Assembly: GCF_036231965.1 (NCBI RefSeq)
Contig: NZ_CP109499.1
Span: 2,046,001-2,110,000 of the forward strand
DNA from: Streptomyces sp. NBC_01428
GTDB taxonomy: Bacteria > Actinomycetota > Actinomycetes > Streptomycetales > Streptomycetaceae
Length of the DNA: 64,000 bases
Direction: 5' to 3'
Positions 44,612 to 53,551 of the stretch are shown here, in pieces; within the stretch, counting starts at the first letter, position 1; each line of letters starts with the position of its first letter. The notes under the pieces were generated by a model, which had not been told where the DNA came from, made no database searches, and saw only the letters and a list, made by a program, of their open reading frames with translations. The position numbers were made by a program, and so were the translations under genes.

Positions 44612-46096
44612 ATGCGTAAGTGGGGGCCGCTGACGGCGGTGTGCCTGGGCACGTTCATGTTGCTGCTGGACGTGACGATCGCGATCGTCGCGCTGCCGGA
44701 CATGGCGAGGGGGCTGCACGCCTCGCTGAGCGATCTGCAGTGGGTGATCGACGGCTACGCGCTGGCGCTCGCCGCGCTGCTGCTGGGGGTGGGGGCGGCC
44801 GCCGACATCCTGGGCCGCCGCCGGGTGCACGTGGCGGGGGTCGCGCTGTTCGCGGCGGCGTCGCTGTGGTGCGGGCTGGCGACCGGGCCCCAGATGCTGG
44901 TGACCGCCCGGGTGGTCCAGGGGGTCGGCGCGGCGGCGACGCTCGCGACGACGCTGCCCCTGCTCGGCTCGGTCTACCGGGGGCGGGACCGGTCCACCGC
45001 GCTCGGCGTGTGGGGCGCGGTCAGCGGCAGCGCCGCGGCGGTCGGTCCGGTGCTGGGCGGGCTGCTGACCGAGGGGCCCGGCTGGCGGTGGATCTTCTTC
45101 GTGAACCTGCCGGTGAGCGTGGCGGCGGTGTGGCTGACGCTGAAGGTGGTGCCGGAGTCGAAGGGCCCGCGTGGCCTGCGGATCGACTGGGCGGGCACGG
45201 CGGCGTTCGCCTGCTTCACGGGAGCGACGACCTTCGCGGTGGTGCGGGCGGGGTCCGACGGCTGGGCGTCGGCCGTGACCACCGGCTCCTTCGCGGTCGC
45301 GGCGGCGGCGCTGCTCGCCTTCGTCCTGGTCGAGCGCCGGGTGGCGCAGCCGCTGCTCGATCTGGCGCTGCTGCGCAAGCCCGCCTTCGTCGGCGTGATG
45401 CTGGGCGCGCTCGCCTTCAACGGGGCGGCGTTCGGTGTCATCCCGTACCTCTCGATCTGGATGCAGACGGTGCTGGGGCTGGGTCCGGTGCACGGCGGGC
45501 TCACCCTGCTGCCGATGACCGGCGCCTCGGTGGTCGTCGCGATCCTCGCCGGCAAGCTGCTGCACGGGGCTCCGGCCTGGCTCACGATCGGCGGCGGGCT
45601 GCTGCTGATCGGCTCGGGGGTCCTGTGCCAGGCCGTCCTCGACGCGGGCACGGGCTGGACGGTGCTGGTGCCGGGCCTGGTGCTCGTCGGGATCGGCGTC
45701 GGCCTGGTCGCCCCGGCGCTCGCGGGAGCCGCGCTCGCCTCCGTGCCGCAGGAGCGGGCGGGCATGGCGAGCGGCGCGGTGAACACGGTCCGGCAGCTCG
45801 GGTACGCGCTCGGGGTGGCCGCCTTCGGGACCGTGCTGATCTCCCGGATGCGCGACACGCTGTCGCACGACGCCGCGCACACCCTGGCGGGCGGCGGCGC
45901 CGGGGCGCTGCGGGGCACGGTCTCCGAGCACACGCTGCGGGCCGCGTTCGCCTCGGGACTCGACGCGGCGTCGGTGGCGGCCGGGGTGACGGCGCTGGTC
46001 GCGGGCGCGCTCGTCGTGATCCTGGTCCGGACGCCGCGCGCGGCCGCGAGCCCCGCGGGCGCTCCGGCGGAGAAGGTGCCGGCGCCCCAGGGCTGA
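44612..46096 (+). CDS. DHA2-family MFS drug efflux transporter
   Basis: 494 aa; ATG preceded by GGGAGATGAGG. Fourteen predicted membrane segments. The DHA2 motifs are present: LDVTIAIVALPDMARGL in TM1, WVIDGYALALAALLL, ADILGRRRVHVAG and GSAAAVGPVLGGLLTEGPGWRWIFFVNLPV (antiporter motif C). It exports hydrophobic or cationic compounds with protons. The specific drug cannot be predicted. Confidence 0.92.
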   Translation: MRKWGPLTAVCLGTFMLLLDVTIAIVALPDMARGLHASLSDLQWVIDGYALALAALLLGVGAAADILGRRRVHVAGVALFAAASLWCGLATGPQMLVTARVVQGVGAAATLATTLPLLGSVYRGRDRSTALGVWGAVSGSAAAVGPVLGGLLTEGPGWRWIFFVNLPVSVAAVWLTLKVVPESKGPRGLRIDWAGTAAFACFTGATTFAVVRAGSDGWASAVTTGSFAVAAAALLAFVLVERRVAQPLLDLALLRKPAFVGVMLGALAFNGAAFGVIPYLSIWMQTVLGLGPVHGGLTLLPMTGASVVVAILAGKLLHGAPAWLTIGGGLLLIGSGVLCQAVLDAGTGWTVLVPGLVLVGIGVGLVAPALAGAALASVPQERAGMASGAVNTVRQLGYALGVAAFGTVLISRMRDTLSHDAAHTLAGGGAGALRGTVSEHTLRAAFASGLDAASVAAGVTALVAGALVVILVRTPRAAASPAGAPAEKVPAPQG

Positions 46097-46544
46097 GACG
46101 CGCCGGAGCCGGTCCCGGCCCTCCAGGGATCGGTCCGGCGCGTGCTCCCTCGGCGCCCTGGCCGCCGGGGAGGGTCGTCCCGGCCCCGGACGCGGCCTGC
46201 CCGCGACCGGGGCCGTCGCGGGCTCCGGAGGCGCGCCGCGCCGGGCGCGGAGCGGGGGTCCCGGGGTCGGCCGAGGGGGTTCGGACGGCTTCCGGAGGGG
46301 GAGGATTCCCCTCCGGCGCGGGTGGCGCCGCGGACTGGTGCGGGGTCGTACAGATTCCGTGGAGATTGCGGACCCGAAACCTACGGAACCGTAGGCAATT
46401 CTGTCCGGCCCTTCCCCTTGTGCGGGCATTTCCTCGGCTGACCAGTGCGGACGCCGTGTCCGTCGGCGGTTCGAGCCCCCTCCCGTCCGGTCTCGGGGTG
46501 GGGTAGCTTTCACGGCGCTGTGCGGAGCGCCACGAGGAGCGGTA
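46097..46544. other. Intergenic region before the acyl-CoA synthetase gene
   Basis: 448 bp with no supported gene. It contains a 16-bp palindrome (46380-46395), a less GC-rich stretch 46340-46440, and a possible -10-like TAGCTT at 46504-46509 before the gene. The first half is plain GC-rich sequence. Confidence 0.5.
46380..46395. promoter_or_regulatory. CCTACGG-AA-CCGTAGG palindrome, probable fatty-acid operator
   Basis: A perfect inverted repeat with 7-bp arms 150 bp upstream of the acyl-CoA synthetase start. Its form suits a TetR-type acyl-CoA-responsive repressor. The regulator gene is not adjacent, so the identity is inferred. Confidence 0.6.
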
Positions 46545-48371
46545 TTGCGCGAGTTCACCAACCCCCCGTTGGCGTCGGCGCCGCCGGTGGGCGGCCTGGC
46601 CGACGTCGTCTTCGAGTATGCCCAGGAGGACCCGCTGCGCATCGCGCTCGGCCGCAAGGACGAGCGGGGAGAGTGGCGCGACGTCACCGCCGCCGAGTTC
46701 CGCGACGAGGTCCTGGCCCTGGCCAAGGGCCTCCTCGCCCAGGGCGTCCGGTTCGGCGACCGCGTCGCCATCATGTGCCGCACCCGGTACGAGTGGACCC
46801 TCTTCGACTTCGCCCTGTGGACGGTCGGCGCCCAGGTCGTGCCCGTCTATCCCACGTCCTCCGCCGAGCAGGTCTTCTGGATGCTGCACGACGCGCAGGT
46901 GTCGGCGGTCATGGTGGAGCACGAGGACCACGCGATGACCATCGCCACGGTCGTGGACCGGCTGCCCACGCTCCAGCAGCTGTGGCAGCTCGACGCGGGC
47001 GCGGTGCACGAGCTGTACGAGGCCGGCGCGCACATCGACGACGACGTGGTGCACCGGCACCGCCGGGCCGTCACCCCCGAGTCGACCGCGACGATCATCT
47101 ACACCTCGGGCACGACCGGGCGGCCCAAGGGCTGTGTCGTGTCGCACGAGAACTTCATGTTCGAGGCGGACACCGTCATCGAGCGCTGGGAGCCGGTCTT
47201 CCACTCCAAGCGCGGCGACGAGGCGGCGACCCTGCTGTTCCTGCCGCTCGCGCACGTCTTCGGGCGGATGGTGCAGGTGGCCGCGGTGCGCGGGAGGGTC
47301 AAGTTCGGCCACCAGCCGCAGCTGAACGCGGCCGCGCTGCTCCCGGACCTGGCCGCCTTCCGGCCGACCTTCTTCCTGGCCGTGCCCTACATCTTCGAGA
47401 AGGTGTTCAACGCCGCGCGCCGCAAGGCCGAGAAGGAAGGCAGATCGGGCCCCTTCGAGAAGGCCGTCGACGTGGCCGTGCGCTACGCGGACGCCGTCGA
47501 GTCGAAGGCCTGGGGCATCGGCCCCGGCCCCTCCGCGAGTCTGCGCATGCAGCACCAGGTCTTCGACAAGCTCGTCTACTCCAAGGTGCGGGCCGCGATG
47601 GGCGGCCGGGTCAAGCACGCCATGTCGGGCGGTTCGGCGATGGACCGGCGGCTCGGACTGTTCTTCGCGGGCGCGGGCGTCGTCATCTACGAGGGCTACG
47701 GGCTCACCGAGTCCACGGCCGCCGCGACCGCGAACCCGCCCGAGCGCACCCGGTTCGGCACCGTCGGACAGGCCATCCCGGGCACCACCGTGCACATCGC
47801 GGACGACGGCGAGATCTGGCTGCACGGCGGCAACGTGTTCCAGGGCTATCTCAACAACGACAAGGCCACGGACGCCACCCTGCACGACGGCTGGCTCGCC
47901 ACCGGTGACCTCGGCTCCCTGGACGAGGACGGCTATCTCACGATCACCGGGCGCAAGAAGGAGATCCTGGTGACCTCCGGCGGCAAGAGCGTCTCGCCGG
48001 GCGTGCTGGAGGAACGGGTGCGCGACCATCCGCTGGTGGCGCAGTGCATCGTGGTCGGCAACGACCGTCCGTACATCGCGGCGCTCGTCACCCTCGACTC
48101 CGAGGCGGTCGAGCACTGGCTCCAGATGCGGGGCAAGCCGCAGCTGGCCGCCGGCGACCTGGTGCGCGACGCCGACCTGGAGACCGAGGTGCGGCGCGCC
48201 GTGGTCGCCGCGAACACGCTGGTCTCGCAGGCCGAGTCGATCCGTACGTTCCGGATACTGGCCCACCAGTTCACCGAGGAGCACGGGCTGCTGACCCCCT
48301 CGCTGAAGCTGAAGCGCAAGGCGATCGAGAAGGCGTACACGACGGAGGTCGAGGCGCTGTACCGGGCGTAG
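46545..48371 (+). CDS. fadD: Long-chain acyl-CoA synthetase (AMP-forming)
   Basis: 608 aa with a TTG start, chosen because GAGGAG lies 7 nt before it and the N-terminus (REFTNPPLASAPP) is typical. ANL superfamily: P-loop YTSGTTGRPKG (about 186), YEGYGLTES (A5 motif), DGWLATGDLG and GRKKEILVTSGGKSVSP with the adenylation-linked Lys region near the end. It activates fatty acids for beta-oxidation or lipid synthesis at the inner membrane face. A palindromic operator upstream suggests acyl-CoA-dependent control. Confidence 0.93.
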   Translation: MREFTNPPLASAPPVGGLADVVFEYAQEDPLRIALGRKDERGEWRDVTAAEFRDEVLALAKGLLAQGVRFGDRVAIMCRTRYEWTLFDFALWTVGAQVVPVYPTSSAEQVFWMLHDAQVSAVMVEHEDHAMTIATVVDRLPTLQQLWQLDAGAVHELYEAGAHIDDDVVHRHRRAVTPESTATIIYTSGTTGRPKGCVVSHENFMFEADTVIERWEPVFHSKRGDEAATLLFLPLAHVFGRMVQVAAVRGRVKFGHQPQLNAAALLPDLAAFRPTFFLAVPYIFEKVFNAARRKAEKEGRSGPFEKAVDVAVRYADAVESKAWGIGPGPSASLRMQHQVFDKLVYSKVRAAMGGRVKHAMSGGSAMDRRLGLFFAGAGVVIYEGYGLTESTAAATANPPERTRFGTVGQAIPGTTVHIADDGEIWLHGGNVFQGYLNNDKATDATLHDGWLATGDLGSLDEDGYLTITGRKKEILVTSGGKSVSPGVLEERVRDHPLVAQCIVVGNDRPYIAALVTLDSEAVEHWLQMRGKPQLAAGDLVRDADLETEVRRAVVAANTLVSQAESIRTFRILAHQFTEEHGLLTPSLKLKRKAIEKAYTTEVEALYRA

Positions 48372-48544
48372 CGGCAGGACAGCACGGGCGCGGTACGCGG
48401 TGGGGCCGGCGCGGCGGGGGTCGGTGCGGTGGGCCTTTCGGCCAATCTGTATTTCACAGGACCGCGGGCCCGGTCAGGAATGCATCACGGGCCGTGATCG
48501 TTGACCATGGGAGTACCACCCGACGACTGAAGGATCGAGAGCTC

Positions 48545-49378
48545 GTGAGCAAGGTCCCCCCGATCATCCTGAACAACGGCGTCGAGATGCCGCAGCTGGG
48601 CTTCGGTGTCTGGCAGGTGCCGGACGACGAGGCGGAGCGGGCGGTCGCCACCGCGCTGGAGTCCGGGTACCGCAGCATCGACACCGCGGCGATCTACGGC
48701 AACGAAGAGGGCACCGGCAAGGCCATCGCCGCGTCGGGCGTCCCCCGCGAGGAACTCTTCGTCACCACCAAGCTCTGGAACAGCGACCAGGGGTACGACT
48801 CCACCCTGCGCGCCTTCGACACCTCGCTGGAGAAGCTCGGCCTGGACCACGTGGATCTGTACCTGATCCACTGGCCGATGCCCTCCCGCGGCACGGCGAT
48901 CGACTCGTTCAAGGCCTTCGAGAAGATCCACGCCGACGGCCGCGCCAAGGCCATCGGCACGTCGAACTTCCTGCCGGAGCACCTGGCGAAGCTGATCGAC
49001 GAGACGTCGGTCATCCCGGCCGTCAACCAGATCGAGCTGCACCCGCACCTCCAGCAGAACGCCGCCCGTGAGTTCCACGCGGAGCAGGGCATCGCGACCG
49101 AGGCCTGGTCGCCGCTGGGCCAGGGCAAGGGCCTCCTGGAGGTTCCCGCGATCGTCGCGATCGCCCAGAAGCACGGCCGCACCCCCGCACAGGTCGTACT
49201 GCGCTGGCACATCCAGCTCGGCAACGTCGTGATCCCGAAGTCCGTGACCCCGTCGCGGATCAAGGAGAACATCGACGTGTTCGACTTCTCCCTGGACACC
49301 GAGGACATCGCGGCCATCTCCGCTCTGAACGAGGACCGCCGGCTCGGCCCGGACCCGGCCACGTTCGAGATCGGCTGA
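48545..49378 (+). CDS. Aldo/keto reductase
   Basis: 277 aa, GTG start. The tetrad is intact: Asp and Tyr in DTAAIYGNEEGTG, Lys in TTKLWN and His in LIHWP. The NADPH site IPKSVTPSRIKEN is typical. Similar to 2,5-diketo-gluconate reductase-type AKR5 enzymes. Substrate unknown. Followed by a strong intrinsic terminator. Confidence 0.92.
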   Translation: MSKVPPIILNNGVEMPQLGFGVWQVPDDEAERAVATALESGYRSIDTAAIYGNEEGTGKAIAASGVPREELFVTTKLWNSDQGYDSTLRAFDTSLEKLGLDHVDLYLIHWPMPSRGTAIDSFKAFEKIHADGRAKAIGTSNFLPEHLAKLIDETSVIPAVNQIELHPHLQQNAAREFHAEQGIATEAWSPLGQGKGLLEVPAIVAIAQKHGRTPAQVVLRWHIQLGNVVIPKSVTPSRIKENIDVFDFSLDTEDIAAISALNEDRRLGPDPATFEIG

Positions 49379-49400
49379 CCGGACCGCACCGACCACCACC

Positions 49401-49443
49401 GCCGGCCCGGACGCTTCGAAGCGTCCGGGCCGGCGGCTTTTTT
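49401..49443 (+). terminator. Intrinsic terminator of the aldo/keto reductase gene
   Basis: A 34-bp perfect palindrome (GCCGGCCCGGACGCTTC and its complement, 49401-49434) is followed by GGC and six T residues (49438-49443). It is the most canonical Rho-independent terminator in the window. Confidence 0.93.
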
Positions 49444-49523
49444 CGCATCCTGGACCGGACCAACTCCGCGGAAGGTCTTGACGCGGTCATGCAAGGAGGG
49501 CCACCTTGTACGGCAACCCAGTA

Positions 49524-49536
49524 AGGAAAGTTTCCT
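49524..49536. promoter_or_regulatory. AGGAAA-G-TTTCCT palindrome before the chitosanase gene
   Basis: A perfect 13-bp palindrome with a central G, 20 bp upstream of the GTG start. From memory, chitosanase genes of Streptomyces carry a GGAAASTTTCC operator bound by the ROK repressor CsnR; this one matches that form. It would sit in the leader and control the gene. Confidence 0.65.
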
Positions 49537-49556
49537 AACAGAAGGGTTCCCCCACA

Positions 49557-50252
49557 GTGCGCACTCGAACACTGACCCTGTCCGCGGCCGCCTGCGCCGC
49601 GCTCCTGGCCGGCGCCGCCCTCCCGGCCCAGGCCTCAGGAACCGTCAACCCCCGCTCGGCACAGGAGGGTTCGGTCAGCGCGGCCTCCCTGCTCGCCAAG
49701 GTGACGTCCTGTTCGCAGATCTCCAGCGGCAAGTACCGCACCGACGAGGAGACGTCGGCCACGATTCCCGTGTGCGGCAAGAACGGCGCCGTGTTCTGGA
49801 AGGCCGACATGGACATCGACTGCGACGGCCAGGTCACCAGCAGGTGCAGCGCCGACACCGACCCCTGGTTCCAGGACGACACGGCCTTCCACCAGTCCAA
49901 CGGCCAGCCGCTGCGCGCCGATTCGCTTCCCTACGTGGTGGTGCCGTCCACCAGCAGCATCTGGAAGTACACGAGTTCGGGCATCAAGGGCGGCGGCGTG
50001 GTCGCCGTCATATACAACAACAAGGTCGAGTACGCGGTGGTCGGCGACACCGGTCCGACGAGCATCATCGGTGAGGCCTCGTACGCCACGGCGAGCGCGC
50101 TCGGCATCGACCCCGACCCGGAGACGGGCGGCACCGACTCCGGCGTGACGTACATCGTGTTCAAGAACGCGCAGGTGTCGCCCATCGAGAGCCACACCGC
50201 GGCCGTGACGCTCGGCAATTCGCTGGCCCAGCAGTTCCTGGCCAACAACTGA
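49557..50252 (+). CDS. Secreted chitosanase, GH75-like
   Basis: 231 aa, GTG start. Sec signal peptide (hydrophobic 5-24, AQA-S cleavage). The mature domain has FWKADMDIDCDGQ (paired Asp residues, catalytic region in GH75), PWFQDDTAF, SLPYVVVP and VVAVIYNNKVEYAVVGDTGP-type strand, then IIGEAS. This is the fungal/Streptomyces GH75 pattern. It hydrolyses chitosan to oligomers outside the cell. Confidence 0.85.
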   Translation: MRTRTLTLSAAACAALLAGAALPAQASGTVNPRSAQEGSVSAASLLAKVTSCSQISSGKYRTDEETSATIPVCGKNGAVFWKADMDIDCDGQVTSRCSADTDPWFQDDTAFHQSNGQPLRADSLPYVVVPSTSSIWKYTSSGIKGGGVVAVIYNNKVEYAVVGDTGPTSIIGEASYATASALGIDPDPETGGTDSGVTYIVFKNAQVSPIESHTAAVTLGNSLAQQFLANN

Positions 50253-50323
50253 CCGACGTCGCAGCGCCGTCGGCCGCTCCCCGCAGCAGGTCCGCGCGGA
50301 GCGGCCGGTGGCCTGTCTCCCGC

Positions 50324-50360
50324 GCCGGTGAGGCCGTTCGCGCGGCACGGCCTCACCGGC
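50324..50360. terminator. Hairpin terminator between chitosanase and SDR genes
   Basis: Arms GCCGGTGAGGCCGT and ACGGCCTCACCGGC form a perfect 14-bp stem with a 9-nt loop. It lies between convergent genes. Confidence 0.75.
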
Positions 50361-50368
50361 CGCCGGGT

Positions 50369-51130
50369 TCAGGCGGGCTGGCCGATCGGGCGGACGACCA
50401 CGGTGTTCACGTCGACCCCCGCGGGCTGCCCGACGGCCCACACGATCGAGTCGGCGAGCTGGTCCGCCGTCAGGAGATGTCCCGGCGGCAGGCTCCCGTA
50501 GCTGTCCCAGAACGGCGTCTCCACCCGGCCGGGGGAGATCAGGGTCACGCCCACCCCGAACTCGGTGACCTGACGCCGGGTGTTCTCGGCGAGCCCGGTC
50601 ACCGCCCACTTGGTGGCCCCGTAGATGTTGCCGGGCGTGTTCACGTGCCCGGCCACACTGCCGATCAGCACGATGCGGCCACGGCTCTCCTTGAGCGCCT
50701 CGACGGACGCCCTGATGAGCAGCGCGGGCCCGAGCACGTTCGTCAGCACCATCTCGGTCCAGCCGGCCGGGTCGCCCTCGGCGACCGTGTCGTGCGTCGC
50801 GAATCCGGCGTTGGCGACGACGGTGTCGAGCCGTCCGAACTCCTTGACCGTCGCCTCGACCGCCGCCCGCACCTGGTCGTACTCGGCCGCGTGTCCGACG
50901 AACGTCAACAGCCCCTCGGGCTTGCCGAGTTCCTCCGCGAAGTCGCGCAGCCGCTCCGCCCCGCGCCCCGTCACGGCCACCCGGTGCCCGGCACCGAGCA
51001 GCCGCCGCGCGACCGCGGCTCCGATACCGCTGCCGCCGCCGGTGATGAGGGCCACGGGAGCGTCGGGTGCCGGCGCGGCTCCGTCGTCACGGCCGGTGTC
51101 GGTGTCGGGTGTGGCGCCCGTGTCGGTCAT
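50369..51130 (-). CDS. Short-chain dehydrogenase/reductase
   Basis: 253 aa, ATG start with GGGGGT before it. An acidic Asp/Thr/Pro tail of about 24 residues precedes the classical Rossmann motif TGGGSGIG. NAG appears as VVANAGFA, and the catalytic set is intact: Ser in LIGSVAG and YGATK. Classical NADP(H)-dependent SDR. Substrate unknown. Confidence 0.9.
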   Translation of the reverse strand: MTDTGATPDTDTGRDDGAAPAPDAPVALITGGGSGIGAAVARRLLGAGHRVAVTGRGAERLRDFAEELGKPEGLLTFVGHAAEYDQVRAAVEATVKEFGRLDTVVANAGFATHDTVAEGDPAGWTEMVLTNVLGPALLIRASVEALKESRGRIVLIGSVAGHVNTPGNIYGATKWAVTGLAENTRRQVTEFGVGVTLISPGRVETPFWDSYGSLPPGHLLTADQLADSIVWAVGQPAGVDVNTVVVRPIGQPA

Positions 51131-51343
51131 GGTCTACCCCCAGAGAGTCCGGCCGGCCGCCCCACCGACGGCCCGTCCGCGGGTCCGCACTGCCACGGAC
51201 CGGTGTACGGCGGACCCCGGGAGTCCATCACTTGGAGCGCTCTCGATGTCAAGGGGCGCCGAACACAAGGGAATTGGGCTGCCGGTCCGTCATCTCGGGG
51301 CCTCCGTCGCACGGACCCTCGCCGGTGCCGGACCTGCCGACCG

Positions 51344-52321
51344 CTACTCCGGTGCCGGACCTGCGGACGGCTGCTCCGGCTTCACCCCCACGTGCACCGT
51401 CATCGCCGTCAGGACGAACGTGTCGGTGCGGTGGTGGACGCTCGCCTTGTCGTCCGGGTCGAGGAGGCGGTCGAGGGTGGTGACGTCCTCGGGGGTGAGG
51501 CCCTCGGCGAGGCCGTCGCGCCGGCGGGCGAGGGAGGCGACGACGAAGGCGCGGGCCTCGTCCGAGAGGGGGGCGGGGAGGTCGACGATGAAGGTGCGGG
51601 TCGCCACGTGGCGCAGACCGACGGCGGTGAGCAGGGCCGGCCAGTCCTCCGTCTCGGACACCGCACCGGGCAGGTCCTCCCGCATCCGCGTGAACCACTC
51701 GTCGTGCACGGCGTCGACGCGGGCCTGCAGACCCGGCCGGCCGATGCCGATGTCGCGGGGCAGGAACCGTGTGGGCAGGCCGCCTTCGAGGAGGGCGAGG
51801 GTCCCGCCCGGGGCCAGACCGCGCACGCATCCCGCGAGGGCGGCGCGCTGGTCGCCGACGTGGTGCAGCGAGCGACTGGCCCAGATCAGGTCGGCGGGGT
51901 ACTCGACGTCCCCGATGCCGTCCTGGAGTTCGGCCTCCACGGTGCTGAAGCGGTCGGCGACGCCGAGACGTTCGGCGCGGGACCGGGCCTCCGCGAGCAG
52001 CGGTTCCGCGCCGTCCACGGCGACGATCCGCGCGCCGGGAAAGGTCTCGGCGAGCAGGCAGGAGACGACGCCGGGGCCACTGCCCGCGTCCACGACCAGT
52101 CCGGGCTCGGGGCGCTGCTCGCGCAGCCACGACGCGGCCTCGGTGTAGGCCGGGGAGAACAGCTCCGCCTCCCGCACCAGCAGCGGCAGCATCTCGGCGA
52201 AGTCCACGTGGGTGTGGCCGTGGGTGTGGCCGTGGCCGTGCGCGTGCTGGTGTGCCGGAGCACCGGCCACCGCGTCCCGGTGGTGCGCCGGGTCGTGCCC
52301 GTGGTCGTGGTCCTGTGCCAT
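51344..52321 (-). CDS. SAM-dependent methyltransferase with His-rich N-terminus
   Basis: 325 aa, ATG start preceded by AGAGG. The first 40 residues contain sixteen His residues arranged as HDHGH, HH, HQHAHGHGHTHGHTH, a likely metal-binding tail. The class I methyltransferase fold follows (VVDAGSGPGVVSCLLAETFP motif I, VAVDGAEPLL, IWASRSLHHVGD, GGTLALLEGG). A zinc- or nickel-linked role is possible but not shown by anything else nearby. Substrate unknown. Confidence 0.8.
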   Translation of the reverse strand: MAQDHDHGHDPAHHRDAVAGAPAHQHAHGHGHTHGHTHVDFAEMLPLLVREAELFSPAYTEAASWLREQRPEPGLVVDAGSGPGVVSCLLAETFPGARIVAVDGAEPLLAEARSRAERLGVADRFSTVEAELQDGIGDVEYPADLIWASRSLHHVGDQRAALAGCVRGLAPGGTLALLEGGLPTRFLPRDIGIGRPGLQARVDAVHDEWFTRMREDLPGAVSETEDWPALLTAVGLRHVATRTFIVDLPAPLSDEARAFVVASLARRRDGLAEGLTPEDVTTLDRLLDPDDKASVHHRTDTFVLTAMTVHVGVKPEQPSAGPAPE

Positions 52322-52573
52322 GGCGGAAGCCTCTCTATCGGGATGCCGACAGCGTGCCCGTGCCTCCCGGAAACGGCCAGTCGCCTTGCTCGAACGGCAA
52401 AAAGAGGGGCTCCGCCCGAGGGACGCGTGGGCGGCGAGCGGGCGGGGCCGGTCGCGGTGGAGTCCGTGATCCGTCGGGGGCGGGGGCGGGTGGCCGGCCG
52501 TCGCACGGTGATCCGTGGAATGGGGCGCGGGGATGCTGTCCCCCCGGCCCGGGGGGCGCTTGGCCCGGGAGGA

Positions 52574-52738
52574 GGCCGCCTGACCCGGAGGGGCACCTGG
52601 CCCGGGGGGCGCCGTTTGGACCGGGAGAGGGGCGCCTGGCCCGGAGGGGCGCCTGGCCCGGGAGGGGTTTGCCCGGCCCGGAGGGGCGCCTGGCCCGGAG
52701 GGGCGCCTGGCCCGGGAGGCGTTTGCCCGGCCCGGGGA
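52574..52738. repeat. Imperfect 54-57-bp tandem repeats, three copies
   Basis: Two close copies of a 54-bp unit start at 52631 and 52685, each built of two 17-bp subunits (GGCGCCTGGCCCGGAGG-like, starts 52631, 52648, 52685, 52702) and a GTTTGCCCGG spacer. A degenerate third copy covers about 52574-52630. It lies in the 545-bp gap between the TerD and methyltransferase genes (52322-52866), which otherwise has no supported gene. Function unknown; perhaps slippage-derived. Confidence 0.7.
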
Positions 52739-52741
52739 GGC

Positions 52742-52770
52742 CGCGGCCCCCTCCCGCGAAGGGGGCCGCG
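52742..52770 (-). terminator. Hairpin terminator of the TerD-like gene
   Basis: CGCGGCCCCCT and AGGGGGCCGCG form an 11-bp perfect stem with a 7-nt loop. A second hairpin (ACGCCGTC-CCT-GACGGCGT, 52778-52796) is closer to the gene. Both lie past the stop of the minus-strand TerD gene. Confidence 0.65.
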
Positions 52771-52866
52771 CAGCGTCACGCCGTCCCTGACGGCGTCCGG
52801 TCGGCTACGACGGCCCGGGCTCCGGCCTCGTGCCCGGGCCGGCCGGCAAGGACCGCCGCCCGTCGG

Positions 52867-53451
52867 TCACTTGCTGACGGCGAACCGCATGAGGGCGTTC
52901 TCGTCGCCCTGCTTGATCTTCCCCGTCAGGTTGATCACCTGGAGCTTCCAGGCATTGCCGTCACGCTGGGCCTTGGCCACCGCGCAGCCGTTGTCCTGCG
53001 ACAGCAGGCTCGGCCAGATGTCGGCGACCTGCGTGCTGCTGCCCCCGGTGGCGTCGTACACCTTGAAGCTGATGTTGCGCGCCTTCTGGAAGGAACTGCC
53101 CTTCTTGTAGGCGGCGGCGATGAACACGATGGACGTGATGTTGGGCGGGACGCGGGCGAACTCGACGGTGACGGTCTCGTCGTCGCCGTCCCCGCGGCCG
53201 GTCTGGTTGTCGCCGCTGTGCAGCAGCGAGCCGTTGCCCATCGGGTCGAGGGAGTCGAGGCCCGCGAGGCGCACCGGCTCGCCGCCCTGCATGGCGATGG
53301 CGATCAGGTCGAGGTCGGTTCCACTCTTGCGCCGGAGCGCGCCCAGCACCCCGCCGCTGCTTCCGGAGGTGGGGTCCCAGGACACCCCTATGGACAGGTG
53401 GGTGACACCGGCCAGATCCGCCGGGCCGTCTTCCTTGGTGAGCGTCATCAT
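52867..53451 (-). CDS. TerD-family protein
   Basis: 194 aa, ATG (two in tandem). TerD fold with GVSWDPT, DLDLIAIAM and the calcium-binding loop GDNQTGRGDGDDE. TerD proteins appear in tellurite and stress clusters and have many paralogues in Streptomyces, some linked to differentiation. No tellurite operon partners (TerB, TerC, TerZ) are next to it, so it is a stand-alone paralogue beside the Spo0M gene. Confidence 0.92.
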   Translation of the reverse strand: MMTLTKEDGPADLAGVTHLSIGVSWDPTSGSSGGVLGALRRKSGTDLDLIAIAMQGGEPVRLAGLDSLDPMGNGSLLHSGDNQTGRGDGDDETVTVEFARVPPNITSIVFIAAAYKKGSSFQKARNISFKVYDATGGSSTQVADIWPSLLSQDNGCAVAKAQRDGNAWKLQVINLTGKIKQGDENALMRFAVSK

Positions 53452-53551
53452 GCGTGGATCATCCTCTGCGAGATGGGACTGCGTCAGGCAAATTGTGCCT
53501 GGGGGCTTTCGGCCCGTGAGCCGGGGCCGTCGATCCGGGGCGTAGCACGCG

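Noticed and set aside
46142..46441. A possible 99-aa gene before the acyl-CoA synthetase
   Set aside because: Arg/Pro-rich shadow composition, no ribosome site, and it runs across the palindrome at 46380-46395.
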